A stretch of 64,000 nucleotides of DNA from Tolumonas sp008015085. GTDB lineage: Bacteria > Pseudomonadota > Gammaproteobacteria > Enterobacterales > Aeromonadaceae. The position numbers and the translations under genes are program-made. The notes under the pieces were generated by a model. That model saw only the letters and a program-made list of their open reading frames with translations, did not search any database and was not told the DNA's origin. The stretch lies in assembly GCA_029265125.1 (NCBI GenBank), contig JAJUJX010000003.1, forward strand, positions 124,001 through 188,000, given 5' to 3'. Positions 35,283-43,872 of this stretch are shown piece after piece; positions within the stretch are counted from its first letter, which is position 1, and each line of letters opens with the position of its first letter.

Positions 35283-36053
35283 TTAATAAGTAGACGAAAT
35301 AAACTGACGAAAACGTTCTGATTTAGGGTTCGCAAATAACACTTTAGGATCCCCTTCCTCTTCGACTCGTCCCTGATGCAAAAACATGACCCGGTTTGAT
35401 ACGTCCCGGGCAAATGCCATTTCATGTGTGACAACCAGCATAGTCCGGCCTTCCTCAGCCAGACCACGCATCACAGACAAAACTTCGCCCACCAACTCAG
35501 GATCGAGAGCAGAGGTGGGTTCATCAAACAGCATCACTTCAGGATCAACAGCCAGCGCTCTGGCTATCGCCGCACGCTGTTGCTGGCCTCCGGAGAGATG
35601 TCCCGGATAATAATCCCGCCGTTCATATAGCCCAACCCGATGTAATAACGCTTCCGCTTTAGCTATCGCTTCATCACGAGGTATTTTGAGAACATGTACG
35701 GGCACTTCAATGATGTTCTGCAATACAGTCATGTGTGACCATAAATTAAATCCCTGAAACACCATGGCAAGTCTTGAGCGGATCCGGGCAACCTGTTTTT
35801 GATCTTCCGGAACGCGCTCACCACGTTTGTCGGATTTCATACGAATCAGCTCACCATGGACATAAACATCACCACTGGTCGGCGTTTCCAACAAATTGAT
35901 ACAGCGCAGAAACGTCGATTTCCCTGAGCCTGACGAGCCAATAATAGAAACTACATCGCCTTTATTCGCGGTTAAATTGATCCCCTTCAGCACCTCATTG
36001 GAGCCAAAGCGTTTACATAGATTTTGCACCTCTAAGGTTGCTATCTGCTCCAT
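35283..36053 (-). CDS. Basic amino acid ABC transporter ATPase (HisP/ArtP-like)
   Basis: A 256-residue ATPase. Walker A GSSGSGKST (~38-46), Q loop VFQGFNLWSHMTVLQN (~98-113), signature LSGGQQQR (~153-160), Walker B VMLFDEPTSALDPELVGE (~172-189) and switch VTHEMAFAR (~207). The FNLWSHMTVLQNIIE stretch is characteristic of HisP/AotP types. It leads the four-gene unit; the 437-bp gap upstream should hold the promoter. Confidence 0.92.
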   Translation of the reverse strand: MEQIATLEVQNLCKRFGSNEVLKGINLTANKGDVVSIIGSSGSGKSTFLRCINLLETPTSGDVYVHGELIRMKSDKRGERVPEDQKQVARIRSRLAMVFQGFNLWSHMTVLQNIIEVPVHVLKIPRDEAIAKAEALLHRVGLYERRDYYPGHLSGGQQQRAAIARALAVDPEVMLFDEPTSALDPELVGEVLSVMRGLAEEGRTMLVVTHEMAFARDVSNRVMFLHQGRVEEEGDPKVLFANPKSERFRQFISSTY

Positions 36054-36490
36054 AAATGAGCCTTTCCCAATATACGATGGAGATAAAAAACTTCTGCAAA
36101 AATGATACCCGAAAAAACACTGGCTGCACTATCAAATAGAAAATTTTTATTGATTATTTTTTTCATAAACAGCATATGTATTCAATTTTTACAATTATTA
36201 TGCACTTTATCACTAAAAATCTTCTTATGAATCTCTGAATTTCGACACTTTATTCCTGTCAGAAAAAATGCTGTTCTTTTCAATCTTTTGACATCTGTAA
36301 TACTTTCGTCATCTGCATGTTTTAGCTTCATTAGGGCTGTGATATATCGAAAGTGCTTGCCTGATAGCAAGCCCGTGATTTAAACGCAATAGCGAGCCGG
36401 TCCTATATGCTTATGCATTTATAATTTCTGGCTTAGAAAATGCAAATCACAGTTTGTACGTTCTTTAGTTTGAGACGAGGAGGTAGTTCC
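36054..36490. other. 437-bp AT-rich intergenic region
   Basis: Between the divergent ABC transporter operon and the DUF3545 gene. It contains a short hairpin GCTTGC-CTGATA-GCAAGC (36355-36372), ATTCA half-sites near 36180 that only loosely recall ArgR boxes, and a candidate -10 (TATCAT) for the ABC operon near 36100 with no good -35. A 62-codon minus-strand frame (36182-36370) lacks a ribosome-binding site and family resemblance. Nothing stronger is seen. Confidence 0.4.
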
Positions 36491-36679
36491 ATGGACAGGT
36501 TCTCACTGGAAACGGAAGAGCTGGCTGTCATTGATGCTGATGTACGTCAACGCCAAACAAACAAAAAACGCAAATGGAGAGAAATCGAAGCACTAAAAGA
36601 CAGATATCGCTTGCAACGGGAATTGCAATCTATCGATTTGAATTTTGAGCTGGGTATTAACGATATTTCATTTAATTGA
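36491..36679 (+). CDS. DUF3545 family small protein
   Basis: A 62-residue basic/acidic protein. The centre NKKRKWREIEALKDRYRLQRELQ-like block (~24-46, region) is the family hallmark. The start at 36491 has a strong GAGGAGGT 6-13 nt upstream; an earlier in-frame ATG (36440) has none. No function is known to me. A strong terminator follows immediately, so it is a monocistronic gene. Confidence 0.82.
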   Translation: MDRFSLETEELAVIDADVRQRQTNKKRKWREIEALKDRYRLQRELQSIDLNFELGINDISFN

Positions 36680-36680
36680 G

Positions 36681-36710
36681 AAAAATGGCGCTGATTAGCG
36701 CCATTTTTTA
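36681..36710 (+). terminator. Intrinsic terminator after the DUF3545 gene
   Basis: AAAAATGGCGCT (36681-36692), loop GATT, AGCGCCATTTTT (36697-36708) and a further T. Starts 2 nt past the stop; A/T symmetry makes it bidirectional with the convergent hemerythrin gene. Confidence 0.92.
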
Positions 36711-36720
36711 TGCTACCCAC

Positions 36721-37263
36721 TCATGCTGACAACAGCTGCGCAGCCAGATCCTGGTAGCGCTCCTTAACTTCGCGCCCAAACAAGGGGTCGTCTTCTGTCA
36801 TATGCATCCAATTATGCTCTAAATGCCGCCAGTCATCTTCTGTCAGCGAGCGGCGTAGTAGTGGGAAAATTGTGCTTTCCTCATAGTCGAGATGCTGCTG
36901 CTGCAATGCAATAAATTGTTCCAGTGCTGTTGCAACAGAATCAAGGGGAATAACTGCATCCATGAGGATCATTGCAACCAGCTCCTGTAAATCCTCACCT
37001 TTACGGACAATCTGTTTATGCTGCTCTTTTAATACCGTAGTCACAATTGATGGGTCACTACAACGATAAGTTGTAAAATACTCATAAATCAGATCCTCAC
37101 GAGGATGATGATGAGTATCGGCCACTTCCCTTAGATAGCTCAGCACATCTCTCAACAGGTTAAAACGAACCGGTTTCTCGCTTCGGATAGCGGCCAGAAT
37201 ATCACGCAACACATTCAACAATTTGGCTATATTGATATGGTCCTGGTGCAAAATATCCAACAT
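36721..37263 (-). CDS. Hemerythrin-domain protein
   Basis: A 180-residue four-helix hemerythrin domain. Likely diiron ligands: H in LHQDH (~9), THHHPRED with His and Glu/Asp (~51-57), EQHKQIV (~85) and QQQHLDYEESTIFP with His and Glu (~124-132). It could sense or store oxygen, NO or iron; no partner domain is attached. GGAGGG lies a few nt upstream of the ATG. It ends beside the shared terminator with DUF3545. Confidence 0.85.
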   Translation of the reverse strand: MLDILHQDHINIAKLLNVLRDILAAIRSEKPVRFNLLRDVLSYLREVADTHHHPREDLIYEYFTTYRCSDPSIVTTVLKEQHKQIVRKGEDLQELVAMILMDAVIPLDSVATALEQFIALQQQHLDYEESTIFPLLRRSLTEDDWRHLEHNWMHMTEDDPLFGREVKERYQDLAAQLLSA

Positions 37264-37344
37264 GGTGCACCCTCCTGAGCAGGCAGCATTTTGATGAACA
37301 TCTGTTAATTATAGCCAATTCTAAAATTGTGCTGATACCAAGCT

Positions 37345-38016
37345 TTATATAACAGGAGGGATTTGCCAGTTAACAGGTTGTTTACCAGCTTCTTGCAACA
37401 GTTGATTGGTTCGGGAAAAGTGACCACACCCTAAAAAACCACGATGAGCAGACAACGGACTAGGATGAGGAGCCATCAGAACATGATGTTTATTTCTATC
37501 AATATACTGACCTTTCTTCTGGGCATGGCTTCCCCAGAGCAAGAAAACGATTCCTTCCCTGTGCTCGTTTAATGCTGCAATCACCCTATCAGTAAATTGT
37601 TCCCAACCTGTTTTGGCGTGCGAATGCGCCTTACCCGCTTCAACTGTCAGCACTGTGTTTAATAACAACACCCCCTGTTGCGCCCATGAAAGCAGATATC
37701 CATGGGCTGGAATTTCAAATCCGGGAATATCACGCTTCAATTCTTTATATATATTGACCAATGATGGTGGTGTCGCAACCCCAGGCAACACCGAAAAACA
37801 CAACCCGTGAGCCTGATTGGGTCCGTGATAAGGGTCTTGCCCGAGGATCACTACGTTGACATCAGAAAACTCTGTATATTTAAATGCATTAAAAACATCA
37901 GCGGCAGGAGGATATATGATCTTGCCAGATTCGCGTTCATTTCGAACAAAGTTCAGTGTTTCCTGAAAATAGGGTTGCAGCTTTTCCTGCCCAAGCACAT
38001 CACTCCACGTTTGCAT
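37345..38016 (-). CDS. ung: Uracil-DNA glycosylase
   Basis: A 223-residue family 1 glycosylase that removes uracil from DNA. Catalytic D61 is in GQDPYHGPNQAHGLCFSV; LLNTVLTVEAGKAHSH (~118) and the Leu intercalation loop HPSPLSAHRGFLG with the catalytic His (~183) are present. It is divergent from grcA across 335 bp, keeping the ung/grcA (yfiD) neighbourhood of E. coli. Confidence 0.96.
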   Translation of the reverse strand: MQTWSDVLGQEKLQPYFQETLNFVRNERESGKIIYPPAADVFNAFKYTEFSDVNVVILGQDPYHGPNQAHGLCFSVLPGVATPPSLVNIYKELKRDIPGFEIPAHGYLLSWAQQGVLLLNTVLTVEAGKAHSHAKTGWEQFTDRVIAALNEHREGIVFLLWGSHAQKKGQYIDRNKHHVLMAPHPSPLSAHRGFLGCGHFSRTNQLLQEAGKQPVNWQIPPVI

Positions 38017-38158
38017 TTTGCCTCCCGACTCTGAGTAAAATCACATGTTACCGTAATTACATCAGAAACAGGAGTCGGATGATTTGTAGTAAATTTACAA
38101 GCAACGTGCCGTCAAATAACTTAAATAGATCTATTCATATATACAAAATGCACGTTTA

Positions 38159-38172
38159 TTGATTTTAATCAA
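38159..38172 (+). promoter_or_regulatory. FNR box upstream of grcA
   Basis: TTGAT-TTTA-ATCAA is a perfect FNR consensus. For class II activation (centre at -41.5) it predicts transcription from about 38207, with an A/T-rich -10 (CATTTA) near 38196-38201. E. coli grcA/yfiD is also FNR-activated. Confidence 0.85.
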
Positions 38173-38206
38173 ACTTTCAGGTGGAAGAACCCTCACATTT
38201 AAAGGG

Positions 38207-38351
38207 GGTTCCTCTTGCGGAGTGTTGGTAAATTTACTAATGTAGTATCAAAGATACATGATTAAACCCTGCAAGGTTTAATCCCCTGACATTTAGGGGC
38301 AACTTCTTGTAATAGTGACAAGAGCAGCCCCAAACTACTGAGGAGTCCATC
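38207..38351 (+). promoter_or_regulatory. Structured 5' leader of grcA
   Basis: The ~145-nt untranslated leader can fold into a string of hairpins: GTATC-AAA-GATAC (38245-38257), ATTAAACC/GGTTTAAT (38261-38268, 38275-38282), CCCCT/AGGGG (38283-38287, 38295-38299), and TCTTGT/ACAAGA (about 38305-38322). GGGGC at 38296-38300 can instead pair with GCCCC at 38327-38331, which excludes the CCCCT/AGGGG helix. The ribosome-binding site GAGGAG (38340-38345) is just beyond. No named riboswitch is recognised. Confidence 0.5.
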
Positions 38352-38732
38352 ATGGTTAAGGGTATTCAAATCACTCAGGCAGCGAACGCAGAACTGATTA
38401 ATTCATTCTGGTTACTGGATGAAGCTAAACAGGAAGCTCGTTGCTTATGCTCTAAAGATCCACGTTTTACTGAAGACCAAGTTGTCGCGGTATCCACTCT
38501 GGGCAACATCGAATATCGTGAAATCCCGGTAAATGTAGCACCACAGGTTGAAGGCGGCCAGCACCTGAACGTTAACGTATTGCGTCGTGAAACACTGGAA
38601 GATGCAGTAGCAAATCCAGAGAAGTATCCACAGCTGACTATTCGTGTTTCCGGTTATGCCGTTCGTTTCAACGCGCTGACACCAGAACAGCAACGTGACG
38701 TGATCACCCGTACATTCACTCAGTCTCTGTAG
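38352..38732 (+). CDS. grcA: GrcA, autonomous glycyl radical cofactor
   Basis: A 126-residue protein that replaces the damaged C-terminal glycyl radical part of pyruvate formate-lyase. The radical site is G101 in RVSGYAVRF, followed by NALTPEQQRDVITRTF, almost identical to PflB and E. coli YfiD. The N-terminal helical part is as in YfiD. The FNR box and structured leader upstream fit anaerobic and acid-shock induction. It ends at a strong terminator. Confidence 0.96.
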   Translation: MVKGIQITQAANAELINSFWLLDEAKQEARCLCSKDPRFTEDQVVAVSTLGNIEYREIPVNVAPQVEGGQHLNVNVLRRETLEDAVANPEKYPQLTIRVSGYAVRFNALTPEQQRDVITRTFTQSL

Positions 38733-38761
38733 TTGTTTATATACTCCAGACTGATAAATGC

Positions 38762-38792
38762 AAAAAGCCAGAGATAACCTCTGGCTTTTTTA
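38762..38792. terminator. Terminator between grcA and yfgJ
   Basis: AAAAAGCCAGAG (38762-38773), loop ATAAC, CTCTGGCTTTTT (38779-38790) plus T. T tracts on both strands make it bidirectional for these convergent genes. Confidence 0.92.
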
Positions 38793-38804
38793 TATGCGTT
38801 CCGA

Positions 38805-39035
38805 TTAAACAGGCGTCAGTTTATATTGTGCCTGTCGCTTCGAGATCATTGAGTTACAGGTATTACAGAAAAAATCTGTCGCGCCACACGCCTGTATCCG
38901 CTCCAGCTCAACATGGCATGCTGGACAAAATCCAACAATTTTAAATTGCTTTGCACAATGTGAGCAGGTTGCCGTACTTTGTCTTGGATCCAGCCCTTCT
39001 TGCTGACAAGAAGGACAGGTGATTTGATAAGCCAT
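38805..39035 (-). CDS. yfgJ: YfgJ-like zinc-ribbon protein
   Basis: A 76-residue protein with four CXXC pairs: CPSC, CSHC, CPAC and CNTC, so two zinc ribbons. The HVELERIQACGATDFFCNTC part resembles E. coli YfgJ. Its position just after der on the same strand is the E. coli position of yfgJ. The role is unknown; it may be a der-operon accessory. Confidence 0.82.
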   Translation of the reverse strand: MAYQITCPSCQQEGLDPRQSTATCSHCAKQFKIVGFCPACHVELERIQACGATDFFCNTCNSMISKRQAQYKLTPV

Positions 39036-39071
39036 TTCACCTCTCCTTTGCTTATTACCTTCTTTAACTCA

Positions 39072-40568
39072 TTACCCCTTTTTCACAAACTTCATCATAC
39101 GACGACGTTTACGGATCTGGTTTGGAGTCAGTTTGTTTCGCTTACCTTCAAATGGATTATCCCCTTCCTGGAATTCCACATGGATTGGCGTGCCCATAAT
39201 TTTGAGCGACTTACGATAATAGTTTATCAGATAACGCTTATATGAGTCGGGCAGATCGTTCACCTGGTTACCATGAATGATAATACGTGGAGGATTGTAT
39301 CCGCCGGCATGCGCATATTTCAGCTTAACACGGCGGCCACGAACCAGTGGTGGCTGATGATCTTCTGCTGCCATGTTCATGATACGGGTCAGCATGGACG
39401 TGCTGATTCTCTTCGTTGCTGAACGATAGGCCTCCTGAATGGAGTCAAACAAGTTACCGACTCCAGAGCCATGAAGTGCTGAAATGAAATGCACGCGGGC
39501 AAAATCAACAAAGCCCAGACGACGTTCCAGGTCCTCTTTGATTTTCTCTTTAGTATCCTGATCCAAACCATCCCATTTATTTACGGCGATAACAATTGAA
39601 CGGCCAGAATGTAGTGTAAAACCTAACAAGCTCAGATCTTGATCTGAAATACCTTCACGCGCATCAACCAGCAGCAACACGACGTTTGCATCTTCGATCG
39701 CTTGCAATGTTTTCACAACAGAGAACTTTTCAACTGTTTCGTAAATTTTCTTCTTCTTCCGTACACCTGCCGTATCGATAACGATGTATTGCTGTTCATC
39801 GCGCTCAAGAGGAATATAAATGGAGTCACGAGTCGTACCGGGCATATCAAAGACGATAACGCGATCTTCACCTAACATACGGTTAGTTAATGTAGATTTG
39901 CCGACGTTCGGACGTCCGATGATAGCGAATTTAATCGGCAGATCGGCATAACGATCTTCACCAGTTAACTCTTCCTCATCTTCGTTCAGCAGAACTTGTT
40001 CTTTACCTTCAAAGGCAGCCCAATAAGCAGCCTCTTCCGCAGCTGCTTTTTCTTCCTCAGTAGGCTCCACTAATTCTTCAAGAAACGGTGATAATGCTTT
40101 CTCAAGCAATGCAGTAACACCTCGTCCATGAGCTGCTGCAATCTGGTAAATCTCACCCAATGCCAGACTATAAAAATCTGCACAGTGAGCATCGCCATCA
40201 ATACCATCAGTTTTATTCGCAACCAGAAAAACTTTCTTCTGTTGACGACGCAGGTGGTTAGCAATACCAATATCGGCACTGGTTACACCGGCTCTGGCAT
40301 CAACCATGAACAGCACAACATCAGCCTCCTCAATCGCTTGCAGCGATTGCTCAGCCATTTTCACTTCAATACCTTCTTCGGAACCATCAATCCCGCCGGT
40401 ATCTACAACAATGAAATTAAACTCACCGAAAGAAGCCTGACCATATTTACGGTCACGGGTTAACCCAGGGAAATCGGCCACCAGTGCGTCCCGGCTACGC
40501 GTCAGACGGTTAAATAGTGTGGACTTGCCAACGTTTGGGCGTCCCACCAGGGCAACAACAGGGGTCAT
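39072..40568 (-). CDS. der: Der (EngA), ribosome-associated GTPase
   Basis: A 498-residue double GTPase for 50S subunit assembly. G1 motifs GRPNVGKST occur twice (residues ~8-16 and ~212-220), with DTGG and DTAG G3 motifs, NKTD and NKWD G4 motifs, an acidic linker (~165-205), and a C-terminal KH-like domain ending in basic residues. The start at 40568 (MTPVVALVG) matches the family and has GAGG upstream; the in-frame ATG 4 codons earlier lacks support. It is the last large gene of the bamB-der unit. Confidence 0.96.
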   Translation of the reverse strand: MTPVVALVGRPNVGKSTLFNRLTRSRDALVADFPGLTRDRKYGQASFGEFNFIVVDTGGIDGSEEGIEVKMAEQSLQAIEEADVVLFMVDARAGVTSADIGIANHLRRQQKKVFLVANKTDGIDGDAHCADFYSLALGEIYQIAAAHGRGVTALLEKALSPFLEELVEPTEEEKAAAEEAAYWAAFEGKEQVLLNEDEEELTGEDRYADLPIKFAIIGRPNVGKSTLTNRMLGEDRVIVFDMPGTTRDSIYIPLERDEQQYIVIDTAGVRKKKKIYETVEKFSVVKTLQAIEDANVVLLLVDAREGISDQDLSLLGFTLHSGRSIVIAVNKWDGLDQDTKEKIKEDLERRLGFVDFARVHFISALHGSGVGNLFDSIQEAYRSATKRISTSMLTRIMNMAAEDHQPPLVRGRRVKLKYAHAGGYNPPRIIIHGNQVNDLPDSYKRYLINYYRKSLKIMGTPIHVEFQEGDNPFEGKRNKLTPNQIRKRRRMMKFVKKG

Positions 40569-40595
40569 ACAAAACCTCAATTAATAAATAAACAG

Positions 40596-40622
40596 AAGCC
40601 CCCGATACCAGATCAGGGGCTA
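40596..40622 (-). terminator. Hairpin between bamB and der
   Basis: AGCCCC...GGGGCT (40597-40602 / 40616-40621) with an inner GAT/ATC forms a stem in the 74-bp bamB-der gap. The T tract on the minus strand is imperfect (CTTCTGTTTATTTATT), so it may only attenuate transcription into der. Confidence 0.4.
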
Positions 40623-40642
40623 TTTTCAGACTAAAATCCAGA

Positions 40643-41821
40643 TTATGACGGACGTTTTATCGCAACAAGCTCACCACCACGAGTTTGAATATAGATCAAA
40701 CCCCCATCGATGATCGGAGTTGCATACAATCCATCGTCGTCAACTTCCTGCATTGCAACAATCTTACCGGTGGTTTGCGATATCCAATACAGGTAACCTT
40801 CACTATCGCCCACCACGACATAATCACCCAGCACCAGAGGCGCCGTTACATTGCGGTATTCAAGCTGGGTATTGGACCATTTCTCCGTACCGGTAGAACG
40901 ATCAACCAGATAGATATGTGATTTGGAATCAGTAATAGCGATATCATTTACGCCAACGCCCATATTCTGGTAGGAAGCATATTTGCGTTTCCATAACTCA
41001 TCGCCAGAGATCAGCTTACGAGAAATAAGCTGACCATTATACGCAACTGCATATAACTCATCATTAACGATTACCGGTTCAGCGTCGACATCGACCATAC
41101 GATCAAGATCTGTTTGACCATGGGGTGTCGCTACTCGGGTTTCATTAACCAGTTGACCATTCTGCAAAAGCACAATACCGATTTTACCATCAGCCCGGCC
41201 ATAGAGCACGCCACCTGCAGCGATAACCGGAGCCGAAGTACCGCGTAATGTCAGATTGGGCTGCTCACTGGTAACCGTCCAGTCAATTTTTCCGGTTTCA
41301 CCATCTAGGGCCAATAACTGACCTGCACCAGTCGCAACAACGACTTTGCCTGACTCCGTGGCTGGAGATGCTAACACCTCACCACCCACATCAGTATGCC
41401 AGACCAGTTCCCCGGTCTCCTGACTTAACGCAAGTAACTGCCCATTTTCAGAGCCGACATAAATCCGGCCCTCAGCAGCAGCAAGGCCGCCGGATAACCG
41501 GGCACTGCGCTTGTCTTCATAGAACGGCTGATCGCTGAGATCGACATTCCATAATTTGCTGCCACTGCTCTTATCGAACGCATAAACATCGCCATCACGT
41601 GAAGCTGCAAATATTTTATCGCCAACAATAACAGGTTGCAGATGTGAATAATATTTACCCACACCAGAGCCAATGCCGTGGCTCCATGCGGTCTCAGGAT
41701 GGAATGCCGACTCAACAACCGGCACTTCAGCCATCTTAATGACGTCCTCTTCAGAGCTGCATCCATAGAGTAAAACGCTCCCCAGCAGCAGACAGCTAAA
41801 TTTTTGCCAATTGTTACGCAT
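40643..41821 (-). CDS. bamB: BamB, outer membrane assembly lipoprotein
   Basis: A 392-residue beta-propeller lipoprotein of the BAM complex. Lipobox LLYGC gives lipidated C21, followed by SSEED, whose residue +2 Ser fits outer membrane sorting. Repeated YVGSENGQLLALSQETGELVWH-type PQQ blades (as a repeated pattern) run through the protein. The yfgM-bamB-der order is conserved. Together with bepA in this window it serves outer membrane protein folding. Confidence 0.95.
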   Translation of the reverse strand: MRNNWQKFSCLLLGSVLLYGCSSEEDVIKMAEVPVVESAFHPETAWSHGIGSGVGKYYSHLQPVIVGDKIFAASRDGDVYAFDKSSGSKLWNVDLSDQPFYEDKRSARLSGGLAAAEGRIYVGSENGQLLALSQETGELVWHTDVGGEVLASPATESGKVVVATGAGQLLALDGETGKIDWTVTSEQPNLTLRGTSAPVIAAGGVLYGRADGKIGIVLLQNGQLVNETRVATPHGQTDLDRMVDVDAEPVIVNDELYAVAYNGQLISRKLISGDELWKRKYASYQNMGVGVNDIAITDSKSHIYLVDRSTGTEKWSNTQLEYRNVTAPLVLGDYVVVGDSEGYLYWISQTTGKIVAMQEVDDDGLYATPIIDGGLIYIQTRGGELVAIKRPS

Positions 41822-41841
41822 TCAGTTCACCATCCTTCGCA

Positions 41842-42492
41842 TTATTTTGCGGCCGGCACTTCAGTTTTGTTACCAGCGACAGCAAGGTCATCAAGCTTCA
41901 TCTGCAATACCGGGTTAGCACCATTTTTCCCAGCCTGTATTGCAGCATTATAAGCTTCACGCGCTTTTTCCGGTTGAGCAGAAGCCAGCAAAGCATCGCC
42001 TTTTGCTTCAGCCACAGCTGATTTATATTGCTCATCAGCAACAGAATTAAGCACTTTCAATGCTTCATCAAATTTATTTTGTGCTGTTAAAACTCGCGCC
42101 AGACGAATAGCAGCTACAGGCTTAAACGTTTCATCCTGTGCCTGTTCAGATACTTTGCGTAACTGCGCGGCAGCCAGATCTAATTTTCCGGCCTTAACTG
42201 CATCAGATGCCAATTGCAGGCGAGCCAAATCCCCATAAGTGTCTTTATGTGAATCAGCAAACTGGGCAACAGCATCAAATGCTTTGTCATGTTTTTCACC
42301 CAGACTCTGCATCATAGTCTGATATTCAGCCGCTGCAGCCTCATTTTTCTGACGAATATGATCGTTATAAAAACGCCAGCCAAACAGCCCGATAAACCCA
42401 ATCACTACACCGGCAATAATGGACTTCCCATTTTCCTGCCACCAGGATTTGATGGCTTCGACCTGTTGTTCTTCTGAATTATAAACGTCCAC
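41842..42492 (-). CDS. yfgM: YfgM, ancillary SecYEG translocon subunit
   Basis: A 216-residue protein with a cytoplasmic N-terminus (SEEQQVEAIKSWWQENGKS), one membrane span (~25-43, AGVVIGFIGLFGWRFY) and a periplasmic TPR-like domain. E. coli YfgM binds the translocon and periplasmic chaperones. It begins 2 nt after the hisS stop on the same strand, and is followed by bamB. Confidence 0.92.
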   Translation of the reverse strand: MDVYNSEEQQVEAIKSWWQENGKSIIAGVVIGFIGLFGWRFYNDHIRQKNEAAAAEYQTMMQSLGEKHDKAFDAVAQFADSHKDTYGDLARLQLASDAVKAGKLDLAAAQLRKVSEQAQDETFKPVAAIRLARVLTAQNKFDEALKVLNSVADEQYKSAVAEAKGDALLASAQPEKAREAYNAAIQAGKNGANPVLQMKLDDLAVAGNKTEVPAAK

Positions 42493-42494
42493 TA

Positions 42495-43772
42495 TTACTC
42501 TCCCAGCTTATCGAGTAGGGTAACCAGCTCAGATGTATTGACTGTCTGTTGTTCACCCTGATCACGCAAAAACTTCACGGTAACTTTTTGTTCTGCGACT
42601 TCTGTTTCTCCGAGGATCAACGCTACACTAGCCTGCATTTTATCCGCGCGCTTCATTTGTTTCTTGAAGTTGCCACCACCGCAATGAGTCATCACTCGTA
42701 ATTGAGGGCGGTCACTACGCAGTTTTTCAGCTAGCATCAGACCTGCAGCTAATGTTCCTTCGCCAGCCATACAAATATAAACATCAACAGCAGAAGGCAG
42801 GTTATTAACTTTTTCCAAAGCCTCCAGCATCAACGTGAGACGCTCCAGCCCCATAGCAAAACCAATCGCCGGGGTTGCCTGTCCGCCTAGTTGTTCAACC
42901 AAACCATCGTAACGACCACCACCACAGATTGTGCCTTGTGCGCCCAGGCTATCAGTCACCCATTCAAAAACGGTGTAATTGTAATAATCCAGACCGCGGA
43001 CCAGTCGTTCATTAACCTCATAGGCTATACCCGCTGCATCCAGCAATACCTTCAATCCGTCAAAATGTGCTTTCGTCGCTTCACCGAAATAATCAGACAG
43101 TTTCGGCGCATTAGTCAGAATGTCCTGAACCTGAGGATTTTTAGTATCCAGTACCCGCAACGGGTTGGAATACATGCGACGCTGACTCTCTTCGTCCAGA
43201 GACTCTTTGTGTTGTTCCAGGAAAGCAACCAGTGCATCACGATATGCAGCGCGCTCTTCTGAAGAACCTAAGGTATTCAGTTGTAAAGTAGCATATTGCT
43301 CAATACCCAATTCACGCCACAACCGAGCTGTCAGCATAATTAATTCAGCATCAATGTCTGGCCCGGACAGACCAAAAACTTCAACACCAAACTGATGGAA
43401 TTGACGGTAGCGCCCTTTTTGTGGCCGCTCATGACGGAACATCGGTCCGATATACCACAAACGACGCTCCTGGTTATATACCAGACCATGCTCGATGCAA
43501 GCACGAACACAACCAGCCGTACCTTCAGGACGCAGTGTCAGGCTATCGCCATTACGATCATTGAAGGTATACATCTCTTTTTCAACTACATCAGTGACTT
43601 CACCGATAGCCCTTTGAAAAAGGTGGGTCATTTCCACAACAGGCATTCTGATTTCAGAATAGCCATACGATGCAACAACCCGGCGAAGAGTTGTCTCAAC
43701 CATTTGCCAAACCGGAGTCTGATCCGGAAGGCAATCATTCATACCACGAATCGCCTGAATTTGTTTAGCCAC
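42495..43772 (-). CDS. hisS: Histidyl-tRNA synthetase
   Basis: A 425-residue class II synthetase. Motif 2 is MFRHERPQKGRYRQFHQFG (~110-128), the histidine A loop LVRGLDYYNYTVFEW (~257-271) and motif 3 GFAMGLERL (~303). The start is GTG at 43772 (VAKQIQAIRGMNDCLP), with GAGAA upstream, matching the E. coli MAKNIQAIRGMND start; the in-frame ATG at 43838 adds unconserved residues. Confidence 0.95.
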   Translation of the reverse strand: MAKQIQAIRGMNDCLPDQTPVWQMVETTLRRVVASYGYSEIRMPVVEMTHLFQRAIGEVTDVVEKEMYTFNDRNGDSLTLRPEGTAGCVRACIEHGLVYNQERRLWYIGPMFRHERPQKGRYRQFHQFGVEVFGLSGPDIDAELIMLTARLWRELGIEQYATLQLNTLGSSEERAAYRDALVAFLEQHKESLDEESQRRMYSNPLRVLDTKNPQVQDILTNAPKLSDYFGEATKAHFDGLKVLLDAAGIAYEVNERLVRGLDYYNYTVFEWVTDSLGAQGTICGGGRYDGLVEQLGGQATPAIGFAMGLERLTLMLEALEKVNNLPSAVDVYICMAGEGTLAAGLMLAEKLRSDRPQLRVMTHCGGGNFKKQMKRADKMQASVALILGETEVAEQKVTVKFLRDQGEQQTVNTSELVTLLDKLGE

Positions 43773-43872
43773 AATAATTCTCAAATTTTTTATAAAAAAA
43801 CTGCCGGCATTATAGGTAGTTTCGAAAGGCCGGTACAACCCGCCGCAGGCAGCACAGTTACATTGTCAGCGC

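Noticed and set aside
36180..36240. ArgR boxes before the ABC transporter operon
   Set aside because: ATTCA/TGAAT halves are present but not in the paired 18-bp arrangement; the region is simply AT-rich.
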